A DNA stretch of 64,000 nt. Origin: Hygrophila difformis. Its lineage: Eukaryota; Streptophyta; Magnoliopsida; Lamiales; Acanthaceae. Position 1 is the first letter of the stretch; each line of letters starts with the position of its first letter. The notes below the pieces were generated by a model. That model was not told where the DNA came from, searched no databases, and worked only from the letters and a program-made list of their open reading frames with translations. Positions 1-10,412 of the stretch are shown piece after piece. A program made the translations under genes and the position numbers. The stretch lies in contig JAOANR010000013.1 in the NCBI GenBank assembly GCA_030278955.1, forward strand, positions 46,660,191-46,724,190, given 5' to 3'.

Positions 1-2490
1 AATTTGCATCGGATACGTAAGAATAGCAGCAAGCACGTGGCGAGCTAGAGTAGCACGCCCAGGCTTATTGAGTAATCTCATTGCCCAGGAGGAAAGCCTT
101 TGATCCATCCGCTCAATCAAGTAGTCATACGCATTCTTGGAAACCCTTCCCTGGTGGATGGGGAATCCCAAATAATTCCCAACAGAATTTGCAAATTGAA
201 TAGGCAATGCATCAGTGAGCCAACTCCTTTCAATGGCAGTAACATTAGCGGACGCAAAGGCCTTCGATTTGGCAGGGTTGATTTTAAGGCCTGAAGTACA
301 AGCAAAGGATTATAATATGGACACTACAGACTGTATAGAAGTCTCCTCCGCTGTGAAGCAAAGTAGCAGGTCATCCGCGAATAAAAGGTGGGATATCCCA
401 TGACCATCGGGGGAGAGGAATAATGGACTCCACTGACCTTCCCTCATAGCTTCATCAATTGCAACAGACAGGCGCTCCATTACTAGATTGAAGAGGTATG
501 GGGATAAAGGATCCCCCTGTCTGAGACCACGCTCCGGCTTAAATCCAGGTAGCACTGTTCCATTCCATAAAATGGAGTATTCTGGTGATGAAACGCAAGC
601 CATCAAAATCTGTCGCATGCGATCCGGAAGATCCATTTGCGTCAAGCATTCATCGAGGAACGACCATCGAACATGGTCAGAGGCCTTCTCAAGGTCAATC
701 TTAAGGATGATGGCTTTAGACCGAGACTGAGTCCGAGTGATGGAGTAGATCAGTTCTTGTAGGAGAATGGCATTATCGACTGTCCCCCTTCCCGGCAAGA
801 AGGCCGATTGGAGGGAAGAGATGTATTTGCTCAGAACTGGCCGGAGTCGGTTTACCAAAACCTTGGCTATGAACTTATACGCCATATTACAAAGTGTAAT
901 AGGCCGAAAATGTTTAACCAAGTTAGGGACAGTAGTCTTTGGGATCAAACAGAGGTATGCTTTGGCAAGCTGCTGGTCGAAGGCTCCTGTGTGGAATGCC
1001 GTCCTGACCAGTTCAAAGATATCATCTCCCACAATGGACCAATACTGCTTAAAGAAAGCCGCCGGGAAGCCGTCTGGGCCCGGAGCCGCCAGCGGCCGAG
1101 ACTGAGACAGAGCCAAATCAACCTTCTGCCTTTGGACCGGGCCAGTATCAATGTCCGCAGCCAATTCACCCAATTGCTTCATGGGGGGTAAGGGTTGCGA
1201 ATCACCTGGAGGTGTAACATCAGTAAACAGGTTCATATAATACGCACGGACCGTGTTTTGCAAGATGGTCTCATCCGTGCACTATGACACGTCTTCAATG
1301 AACAACCCATGTATCTTATGCTTGTGGTGATGGAATTTAGCTTGAGCATGGAAGAAACGCGTGTTGCGATCCCCCAGACGAACCCAATCCTCTCGCGAAC
1401 GCTGGCACCAAAATATTTCCTCTTGGTCAAGAAGAACCTTATACTCTTGTTGGAGCCGACATTCTAAGTGCAGGAGCCGAACCGAGTCAACCGAGGCCAT
1501 CACCCTATCAATCCCAGCCAATCTCCTCAGAATCTTGGATTTTTTATTCCTCAATTTTTTCCAAGCACCCGAGCAATGCTGCACCGAGAGATGTTGCAAA
1601 TTCAACAGTTTTGATGCCAATGGCACAGCTGGAGTTTGCCAAGCATCCTCCACAAGATGATAATAATTTGGACGGTGATTCCATAAGGCCTCCCAACGAA
1701 AAGGCTTTGAGGAGCACTGCAATAAAGTACGACCGCAAGAGAGCAGTAATGGAGCATGGTCTGAAGTAATCCTTGGCAGCGTGCGAATGAACGCATTCGG
1801 GAAAAGATGGAGCCAATCCAGATTTGCCAACCCCCGGTCAAGCCGCTTCTTAAGAGATTGAATATTATTGACAGAGCGATGCCAAGTAAACAAAGCTCCT
1901 TCAGTAAGAACTGGAAATAAATGGCAATCCGCGAGGCAATCTTTAAATTCGGCCGCCCTAGATTGAAGAAATATCCCCCCCCCCCCCCGAACTTCGGATG
2001 GCTCAATGACCTCATTCCAGTCCCCAATCAGGAACCATGCCCCTTGTATACGAGAACGAAGCTGACGCAAGTACTCCCAGTTGGCCTTCCTGCGATAATA
2101 ATTTGGGAAAGCATATATTGCACTGCAAAACCAAGAGACAGTAGAGGAAGAAATGCGGAGTGTGATAACCTGAGCCGCCACTTCAAAGAGTTCCACTTGC
2201 AGGGCGCTACCTGACCGGAGCAAGGCCCAGAGCCCTCCGGCCATACCTATAACCTCCTGAATATATACCGGGGAGTATCCTTTACGGAAGAAGAAGTTCC
2301 GAAGGGGATTATAGGGACCTCTAGGCTCCAGAATAAAAACTATCGAAGGGGAGTGCAGGCGAAGGAAATCCGCAAGAGCACGGCAAGTATGGGAATTCAT
2401 CATCCCACGAACGTTCCATGACAATATTTTGAAATCCGAAAAAACCATATTAATTAGGAAATAGGACCGGAGGAAGAAACACACCTTCAA
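1..2490 (-). pseudogene. LINE ORF2: endonuclease-reverse transcriptase, two nonsense codons, partial
   Basis: One continuous reading frame from 2490 to position 1, broken only by a TAG at 1282-1284 and a TAA at 310-312; the frame is the same on both sides of each stop. The apurinic-type endonuclease comes first (start FKILSWNVRGMM, then GDWNEV and the ITSDHAPLLL catalytic-site motif). The reverse transcriptase follows (PGPDGFPAAFFKQYW, LKIDLEKASDHVRW, RGLRQGDPLSPYLF, and the FADD catalytic box HLLFADDLLLC). After the second stop the thumb region reads on (SGLKINPAKSKAFASA, NYLGFPIHQGR) to the window edge. The TAG probably replaced a Trp codon; that is inference. Confidence 0.92.
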
Positions 2491-3968
2491 TTGGAATCAG
2501 TGGAAGGAGGCTCTTCCTCTCGATAATCTGAAGCTGCCATAACCACATCTTCCAGAACAGCCGTAGCCGGGGGTAAGGAAAGGGAAGTACCCTGTGAAGA
2601 CTCCTCCAACATTCTGGAATCACCCCCACCGGTACCCTGAGTAGAATTCGGAAATTGAGGCTCACCAAGAGAGACCTTGCGATCCTCATTACCTCCAACG
2701 AGCCGTGGCCCAAGGCGCACACGTTTGTGCCCAAGAATTGGAGCTTTCCCTTTTCCAGAGGAATCAGCCGAGGTCCCTGCGTTGAAACCCACGCTATCTG
2801 GAGGAGGAAGGAAATGCGCAGGATTAAATTTGGCCAGAGCGTTAGAAGGAGAACGAGTTGAGCTACCAGGCCCATTCGACCCTTGCACTGGTTTAGCAAC
2901 TGGACCCAAGTGATTGGGCTTTGTTTGAGCTGGGCCTTTCTTTCTAGGCTTACGCCTCTTCACCAACATCCACTCTCCTATACCCAAGTCAGGATTGGCC
3001 CCATTCCCTACATCGTGGGCTTCAACAGACACCCCACTCTGAACATTCAAATCAGAACCGCCTACCCCCACGTTCTGTAACAAACTAACTGAGGCAACCG
3101 TTTCCGCCACCTTGTTCACCACTTCAGACGTCGGCACAGCAGCATCCCCCGAAGCCGGGGACGTCGGAGGAACGTCACATTGCGCTTGAAGATGCCCAAA
3201 CTTGCCACAACGCATACAAACCATATGCAACCCCTCATAAGCTACCCGGATGACAACTTCCATGGACGTCAACCATACCCAACAATGGCTTGTCAAGCGA
3301 AATCTCCACACACGCCCGTGCATAGCGTCCCCGCTGAATTTTCAGCATGTGCAGATCGACCTTTATAAGAGTACCTATGGCAGAGGCGATAACACGCAGC
3401 CCGGGTTCGTTGGAAAATGCGTGGTTAAGCCCCGGAAAACGAACCCATGTTTGGATCGTATTAACCTTAGTAGTAGCCAGATCAAATGATGAGGACCATC
3501 GAGTTATGGACAGGACATGCCCAAAGATCATCCAGGGGCCATGGGTGAGGACTTTCTCTTTGTCCTCCGGCCTCTCAAACTTCGCCATGAAACAATTATA
3601 CCCAATGTCAACAAGTTCGAAAGTGCCCGTAAGTTTCCATGCACGGATCAAATTGTCATGAAGCGCAGTGTATCCCACGCGGATACCCAAAGGCTTGAGA
3701 ATAAGAGTGTCAAGCAAGGGAGCACAGAATTCATGTAGAACGGAGTCGGCAAAGCGGATCTTGGGGCACGACTGTTAGGCCCCTCCGCATCAATAGTAGC
3801 CAACTTTTGGGCCAGAAGATCAACACATGAAGAACCATAAGGCATAGATGGAGACGGGGCAGGAGAAGCCCCATGCATCACCGCATCTCGAAAGGAGCCA
3901 GGATGAGATATGGACGCCGGTGGGGGAATCGGGGGCGAAGGATCAGGAGGGTGTTCCGGAGCATGCAT
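2487..3968 (-). pseudogene. LINE ORF1 (gag-like RNA-binding protein), two frameshifts
   Basis: ORF1 protein of a plant L1 element, which in this family coats the element RNA. The reading runs in three pieces: 3968 to about 3735 (proline-rich start), about 3717 to 3260 (DUF4283 core, with key words VGYTALHDNLIRAWK and GPWMIFGHVLSITRW), and 3323 to 2487 (CCHC knuckle CMRCGKFGHLQAQC, then a low-complexity Ser/Pro/Gly tail). Frame changes near 3735 and 3262 break it. The stop at 2487-2489 overlaps the region where the ORF2 frame opens (2490), as is common in these elements. Confidence 0.88.
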
Positions 3969-3990
3969 GACGTAGTTTTTCTTCTTTACT

Positions 3991-5266
3991 TTTTACTTGT
4001 TACTACTATATATTTAATTTAAATTTAAAAATTTGAAAACTAAGCGTTAGCATGTATTTAATGATAGTTAATAATTAAAATAATTGCAGTTTTTCACCTG
4101 AAACCCTAAACCTCATTTTTCGTACTAACAAGGTAACTAAGCCCAATTCATGGATTTGTGATGGAGAGATTGGTTTACCTGACCTATTGAAAGCCGAATT
4201 TGTTAAAATATGGGGTTGGGTTCGGATATAATACAGAATCACTCTTCCTATGAAGAATTTGTTAAATATTCATGTTTTCGTGATGTCCGAAACATTTCAT
4301 TAAATGATACAAATTTTTGTTTCCATAATGTAATTATTATTAATATAATACACCTGTCCAAGATAGAATACGCCATTATTGTGATGATTAGTGTTTCCTT
4401 CCCTATTATTCTATTTTCATAATTATTAATAAAGTATGTATGGCAAGAAATATGTTTTGTACTGAATTATTATTTGAAGCAATTTATTCCATTTATGGTG
4501 GACGGCTGTTATGGGAATGCAGACACAATCAATAATTAATAGAATAATTTCAATTACTCACATTTGACTTTCTTATACATTAAATCATACAATTTTGGAA
4601 ATTAAAACAACTGACCTCTACTGACAAACTAATTTAATGAAACTTACCACAAAAAATACAAAAAAAAAACAAACACATTCTTCACCTAAATAATATGCAC
4701 CTGAACCTAATTCGGGTTTATATGCTAGGTAAAAATAATTAGTTGTGGATTATTACTTACCATGTTTGTTGCTGAGCTTATTTCGAAAATATTTTCTACG
4801 CTTGCCTCAATTACTACCATCGTTATTGCGATGAAGAATTTACTGCCATATATGATGTGGAATATTCATTTTTTTTGGGAGCCATTAAAGGCCTGAATAG
4901 TGGTGGGAGCCGATGCTATACAATTACAAATGGAACAAAAGGGAAGGATAGTGAGCCATTACAGGTTTGGGCGTTGGGGGAGTTACCACGGAACAAATGC
5001 TACTATCATCACGGTGTCTTCCAGTGCACTCCAAAACCGCAAAGTCCATACATGAGGATGTTGGACCTGAATGCAGAAATCATCTGGGAGACCAGTGGTT
5101 ATGTCGTAGTACTAGATAAACAAAGTGAAGACTTCCGAAGACAATGGAAGAAGAGACAATTGAACCATATGACAGTCCATCCGATGTAGTCGAATCTGAT
5201 CATGACGGAGCCTCATGTGGTATGTAAATTTACAACTTTGTATAGATCGCAATGTTCCCCCAATGT
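3991..5266. other. AT-rich spacer; no recognised gene
   Basis: About 1.3 kb of AT-rich DNA between the LINE and a MITE. The only open frame of note is 4857-5189 (+), listed separately. I see no further repeat structure here. Confidence 0.5.
4857..5189 (+). CDS. Unrecognised 110-residue ORF, possible gene fragment
   Basis: A single open frame with non-random composition in otherwise AT-rich DNA; base composition rises around 4900-5190. I do not recognise the family. The protein is polar, with a Trp- and Tyr-containing middle (KCYYHHGVFQC) and a charged end (DFRRQWKKRQLN). The start Met is not convincing, because coding-like sequence may begin upstream. It could be an exon or an exon fragment of a decayed gene, or chance. 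Confidence 0.25.
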   Translation: MEYSFFLGAIKGLNSGGSRCYTITNGTKGKDSEPLQVWALGELPRNKCYYHHGVFQCTPKPQSPYMRMLDLNAEIIWETSGYVVVLDKQSEDFRRQWKKRQLNHMTVHPM

Positions 5267-5269
5267 TAA

Positions 5270-5575
5270 GGCTCTGTTCTGTAGGCCTTAATTTTTCTGG
5301 TCTAATTTGAATTTATAAGACCTGGTCTGGTCTGATCTGAATTTGTCTGGTCTGATCAAAATGTTTCTGATCTGATCTGGTTTGGTCTGATCTGGTCTGG
5401 TCTGATCTTATTTTCTCTATATTATTATAATGATCTGGTCTGATCTGATCTGATCTGGTCTGGTCTAATCTTATTTAATCTGATCTGATCTTAATGTTTC
5501 TTATCTGATCTGGTCTGATCTGATTTTTATAAAAAAAAGTAATAAGGCCTGAAAATAAGTCCCAGAGAACGGGCC
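5270..5575. mobile_element. Harbinger/Tourist-like MITE built of CTGGTCTGAT-type repeats
   Basis: A 306-bp element flanked by TAA (5267-5269 and 5576-5578). The ends are imperfect inverted repeats: GGCTCTGTTCT at the left and the complement of AGAGAACGGGCC at the right, followed inside by matching AGGCCTTA words. The interior is an array of degenerate CTGGTCTGATCTGAT units. The 3-bp TAA/TTA target is typical of PIF/Harbinger MITEs. Confidence 0.75.
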
Positions 5576-6071
5576 TAAGTCAGCACATAATTTGGTTGGG
5601 GGTATTGTGATGATGGGTAGTGGGTACCATATACGTGGGATGGGGTCACTGAATTAAATGGTTATATTTAAAAGTCATCATGGGAAATACAGTCAATGGA
5701 TCATGGGAATTACCCAGCTCGAAGGTCATACCCAGCACAGTGAAGAGCAAAGGAACCCATCTGCTAATGTAATTATGTAACTGGTAGTATATTGGAAAGA
5801 CATGTGTATAAGTTTTATATAATGTACTTATTTGGAAATTTGTATAATACTTATAAAACAAACACACATCATATAAATCAATCACATACATGCAATTATG
5901 CATACTGTATAATAGATACATCAATTAAAAAAAAAAAAAACTCACACACTTTGAATAAAACCAGCCTATTCATTTAAATAAAATCTATCACATGGAAAAA
6001 AATAAAACAACCAAACATCATATATGAGATGTTTGATTGTTTTAATCCAGCGTAGCAGAATTATTCTCTCT

Positions 6072-7676
6072 ATGTCTTCCTCATCTCAAACTCTGGCCGA
6101 GGACCCGCCGGATGACACTCTGTCGGCATTCCGTTTCTCAGGTGGTGGTAGTAAACCGTCTGTTAGGGACATGATACTAGAAGGCAAGCGCTCCTTACCG
6201 GCGCTTCGTTTGGAGCAAGCGGAAGTTGAGAAAGGAGTGAAGCTTGACTTCATAGATGGAGATCGACTTAAACCTCGAGTTACTTTTGATCCACAGCTAC
6301 GAAAACGCTTGTTCTCACCTTGGGAGGACGCCATTATCGTTTCGGTGCTGGGTAAGAAGGTCGGATTCCTTGCCTTGAAGGAGCGGCTCACTCGTGTCTG
6401 GAAGATGCAGGGGAGCTTTGAGATGATTGATATCAACAATGGCTTATTTGTGGTGAAGTTCGAATGTGCTGTCGATCGAACTAAGGTTCTCAACGAAGCC
6501 CCGTGGGTACTGTTCGACAGTTATTTGACAATAACACCGTAGAAACCATGCTTTTCGACGAAAGAAAATACCCCATGCATGACCATAGTATGGGCTCGGC
6601 TGCCGGATATATGTATAGAGCTCTATGAGGAACATCTCCTCACTCAGCTGGCTTAGGCTATCAGAACTCCGGTGAAGGTTGATGACATGACAAAGAAAGT
6701 GCACCGTGGAAAGTATGCGAGGGTTTGCGTTGAAATCGATCTCCGTCAACCTGTGGTCACTAGTATCCTTGTTGAAGATCAATGGCAGAAAATTCAATAC
6801 GAGGGGCTCCACTTGCTATGCCCTCTTTGCCAAAGATATGGCCATGGAAGTAGCAAATGCACCGAAAAGAAAGTTGAACAGGAGCAGGGGGAAGGAGGAG
6901 CTCACCGAAGGGGTTTGGCCGCTGAAGAGTCAGACTTACACCAACAGAAGCTGTGGACCTGCATGTTTCAGGCGCCTCTGAGGTAGCCTGCCCAACACTG
7001 GAAGGTCTGAATAATACTGGTGAGGTGGAAGGGGTTGAACCCAAAAGTGACTCCAAAATAGATACCACAGAGGGGGGGCACATGGAATGTGAGTCTGCAT
7101 CTTTCCCCAAACGAGCAGACAGGAATGAAGACAAAAGTGGCATCTCCTCTCTTAGGACTCACGTGATCCCCTATGAGGTACCTAGTCAACCTGAAAGTGG
7201 AGAATGGATTAAAATGGTGAGGGAAAAAAAAGTGTTTGCCGATGAAGCTAGAGGCTGGGGATAAATCCAAAACTCCCAGGATGGGCCTGAGTCCCTTAAG
7301 ACATGCTACGAAATCCAAAGGTCATGGGAAGGCTGGTAAACCCCTAAGGTCCAAAACCAATTTACTATAGACTAAGGGTAAACAGCCAATGAAGGGGGGC
7401 AATGCTCAGTTTGGTGGAAAGGCCCTGTATGTGGGGAAGGTCCAATTGAATAATAGTCAACCGAATTCAGATGGTAATCCGTTGGTTGCTAAAAGAGCCC
7501 GACCCTCGCTGGACTGTAACAGTGAGGAACAAGGGACACCGGAAGTGATTCCAGGAAATAATAATGAGGAAAGCTCGAGCGATAAAGCTAGGCCGGAGGA
7601 AGAAATTGATCATTCCATGGAGGAAGCTAGCACGGATAGAGGGAGATTGAGTGAGACGGCCATCTTCAACCGCTGA
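6072..7676 (+). pseudogene. LINE ORF1, nonsense and frameshift mutations
   Basis: DUF4283-type ORF1. The first plausible Met is at 6072 (MSSSSQTLAED); an upstream ATG at 6024 lies in the TSD. The core (LGKKVGFLALKERLTRVWKM, FVVKFECAVDRTKVL) runs to a TAG at 6540-6542 and continues in the same frame past a second TAG at 6654-6656 to a CCHC knuckle (CPLCQRYGHGSSKC, about 6820-6865). A frameshift near 6950 moves the reading to the frame ending at 7263. A further open stretch (7389-7676) completes an acidic tail. Confidence 0.85.
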
Positions 7677-7715
7677 GTTGTTTCGGTCTGTGTGTTCTAC
7701 AACCCTAATTAATTT

Positions 7716-8120
7716 ATGTTTATGGATTTTACGAATTTTAAAGTTCTTGCGTGGAATGTTGGCGGTATAATGGGCGGTTGCACTAGAAGAACCCTTATGG
7801 AGATGATTCGGCACTCTAGGCCGGAGATTATATTTTTGTTTGAACTTCAAACGTTGTATGGGATTAACATCCTCATCATTGTAGTAGATGACCGTGATCG
7901 TCTGCTCACCTTCAACTTGAAGACTGGAGACATGAGTTGGATGATTACGTTTCGTAAACCTCAGCCGGAGATGATCTTCTTGGTTGAGTCGCAAGGGAAT
8001 AGGGTGATGGGGCGTCTCCCAAAGGAAGGCGATTCGAAGGAGAAATTCTTTACCACTTGGGCGTTCCCACCGGATTTCATCTTAGGAAGACTTATTTCGG
8101 ACGCCTTGGGTGTTTGTTAG
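7716..8120 (+). pseudogene. LINE ORF2 remnant: endonuclease start fused to RNase H tail
   Basis: A 134-codon open frame. Its first 45 or so residues are the endonuclease start (MDFTNFKVLAWNVGGIMGG, RPEIIFLFELQT). Its last 40 are the ORF2 C-terminus (KFFTTWAFPPDF, ISDALGVC), which matches EEFFTTWAFPPDD at the end of the LINE at 10.4-12.3 kb. The middle (about 7855-7960; IIVVDDRDRLLTFNLKTGDM) is not LINE sequence that I recognise, and it is followed by a second PEMIFLVESQ word resembling PEIIFLFELQ. The frame stays open through both junctions. Confidence 0.8.
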
Positions 8121-8285
8121 CTTAGGTTCTATTTCATGTTGCTGTGTTCATTTCTTGTCTTTTGCTCTTTAGTCTCTTCCTCTGTATTGTTTTCTTTTTG
8201 TTTCCTTCTTTTGTACTTTCATGAGGTGTTTGTGTATTTCTCCGGCCATTAATTTGGCTTATCCAAAAAAAAAAACATCATATAT

Positions 8286-9384
8286 ACATGTATGTCTGTG
8301 GCACAAATATATATATGACTTTAATGGTGAATTTAATATTTTATGGCATATATAAATCACTCATTAATTTAATTTTTAATGTTGGTAAGTGTATCTTCAT
8401 TCTCATAATTGTTGTTGATCTAAAAAATGGTAGCTTTTGCTTCTCCTTTTTGCCGAGCACGTGTCACCCTTTTCAGCACATTCAACATAGGTTGAACAAC
8501 TTCGTAACTGGTCCCCGTGATATGTATTGCCACATTCAAATTTATAGTTCTATATCAGTAGTTAGATTAGAAGATAGATTAGAAATTAATTAATAATTAA
8601 GTTGGTTAGAATATAAATTCAAAATTGTGTATGGAATGACGAAATTGGTTGAGATGAGATTAGTTCAGTTCAAACTATATACTATATATTTGTCTGATTG
8701 CAATTCAAACTGTCATGGTCCTTACTTGAGTTGAGCAACATGCTCACAACAACTCTGGAATGTGTTACTGTTGTATGACCTAACTTTGTGTAATGTTTGT
8801 GTACTTTGTTGTATGAGCATGACACACATATACAAAAGCCACATTTTATGGTGCACCCAATGAAATGACGGACGTTCCTTTATTTTTATACCACAGTTAT
8901 TGCATAACATATATATACATGTCCTGAAAACGTCCAAGGGAACGGTTGGTTATTACTTGGAGGAGGAGGAGGTTAAAACATGTTTGCTATTTTGCTGCAT
9001 GGGGAAGATGTAATTAAAATGTGCGGTGAAGGCATAGAGTATTAATATATGCTACATAGTAATATGCGTGTAGTGAGTAGTGAGTAGTGAGTAGTGATCG
9101 CCACATGGCACATGGAAGGAAGATCATTCACTGCCACAGCTGGTACATTTATTTGATGCCAACATAGAACATGTCCACTTCTATACAACAGCTATCCTTT
9201 GACTATACAACAGCTTCAGCGATCAGAAATTAGCCGGAGACACTACCAGATTTTGATGAAAAATTTGATAGTGTAGAAAACAAGAATGTAGTAGTAGTAG
9301 TAGTACATAACATGGTCATCTAAAGCCACTTTAATGGATTCACACATGCCATGCATTCATTCTTGTGGCACCTCATTATTTTTT
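8286..9384. other. AT-rich spacer, nothing coding recognised
   Basis: About 1.1 kb with low GC content. It contains a short GTAGTGA microsatellite at about 9068-9098 and an AGT run at about 9291-9303. No gene or transposon ends were recognised. Confidence 0.5.
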
Positions 9385-10283
9385 CTAAAACAGTCAGCTT
9401 GATTTAAAGGACCGGAAAAACTTTCCGGCCACATTTTGGCTCTCAATTCCGCAAGTTCATAAAGTTCAGCGGTTCAGGCAGTGCAGATGGGATATCCTCA
9501 AATGAGTAGGAGTGGCTTTTACATTGTGAAGATTCACCTTCGATTCCAACACTGGGAACAATATATCATCCTAGCTCTGCATTACTATGAGCTCAGATCG
9601 ATATAAGTCCCACAAAAGATGAAATCTATATATCACCAAACTTTATCATAAAAATTCCAGCAGGATCTCCTCGTTTCACTGATGCAACACTAGAAATTCT
9701 ACCATTCTTTCTTTGGATTACTTTTTGAAACTTATAAATATGGAGTAGTATACTATCAATTGGTCTTGTTGAAAGGGCACTATCACGAGAGCCTAGAGTT
9801 ATTACCTGTTCCACAGTTGAAAGGACCAGGACCAGACTGGAGTTAACAAAGAGGAGGTTGAGCTTCTACCGGCTACCATATGAATGTTATAAAGAAAGCG
9901 ACGAGCTTCCTCCTCGTCTAGTGATCCAATTCCAATCAACCAATTAGATAATACACCAGTCAATTCATCCGAGTGGCATCACACATAATAACCTCTAAAA
10001 CACAAGCCCTAGTTGTTGGTCTGGGCTACAATACACATCTGTACACACACACACACACTAGGGATTCCAGCCAATTACCATACATAGAAGATTTGGAAAA
10101 CTACCGTACTCGTCAAAATGTTCTTGGCACATTATTAGATTTCTTCATCAAGTGCTTTTAAGCATGTTGAAAGTGCTGTTCATTAAAAAAAAAAAGAGAT
10201 GGCCGATTTTTTTTGCTTCACAGGCTCGTAATTCTTTGTTTCAAGTGTAGTTAGCAAGTGTGAGAGCTTAGCGATCATGTACT
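9385..10283. repeat. Dispersed duplicated fragment, copy 1 (partner at 55570-56189)
   Basis: Starting at GCTTGATTTAAAGGACCG (about 9398), this stretch aligns in the same direction with 55578-56189, with small indels, through CCAGTCAATTCATCC. It resumes at GTGTGAGAGCTTAGCGATCA (about 10258). About 280 bp between 9974 and 10257 are absent from the partner. Minus-strand open frames in both copies share peptides such as LHIYKFQK and QRKNGRISSVAS, suggesting remains of a coding region that I cannot identify. Confidence 0.75.
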
Positions 10284-10412
10284 AATTTATTAGCTATTGC
10301 TTGGCTACATTCATTTATCACCAACAGTTTCAGGCAGCATTTAGGTTTTTGGTCAGCTTTGCGGATTTAGAAATTGGAGTATTATTTATGATAATAAAAA
10401 GTGGGGGCGGGG

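Larger units (their letters stand above)
1..3990 (-). mobile_element. L1-type LINE retrotransposon, cut by the left window edge
   Basis: Minus-strand non-LTR retrotransposon with the usual plant L1 layout: ORF1 (DUF4283 plus CCHC knuckle), then ORF2 with endonuclease and reverse transcriptase. The RNase H region, 3' UTR and poly(A) lie beyond position 1, so neither TSD can be tested. The 5' limit is placed just upstream of the first ORF1 Met (3968), where the sequence changes to AT-rich spacer; it is approximate. ORF1 carries two frameshifts and ORF2 two nonsense codons, so the copy is inactive but fairly young. Confidence 0.93.
6026..8272 (+). mobile_element. Internally deleted L1-type LINE with 13-bp TSD
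   Basis: A plus-strand LINE that keeps its 5' end (ORF1, start of endonuclease) and its 3' end (RNase H tail, 3' UTR, poly(A) about 8265-8275) but lacks nearly all of ORF2. It is bounded by the direct repeat AAACATCATATAT at 6013-6025 and 8273-8285, so both ends are original and the loss is internal. The 3' UTR ends in TATCC-An, the same end word as the LINE copies at 12350 and 14430. Confidence 0.92.
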
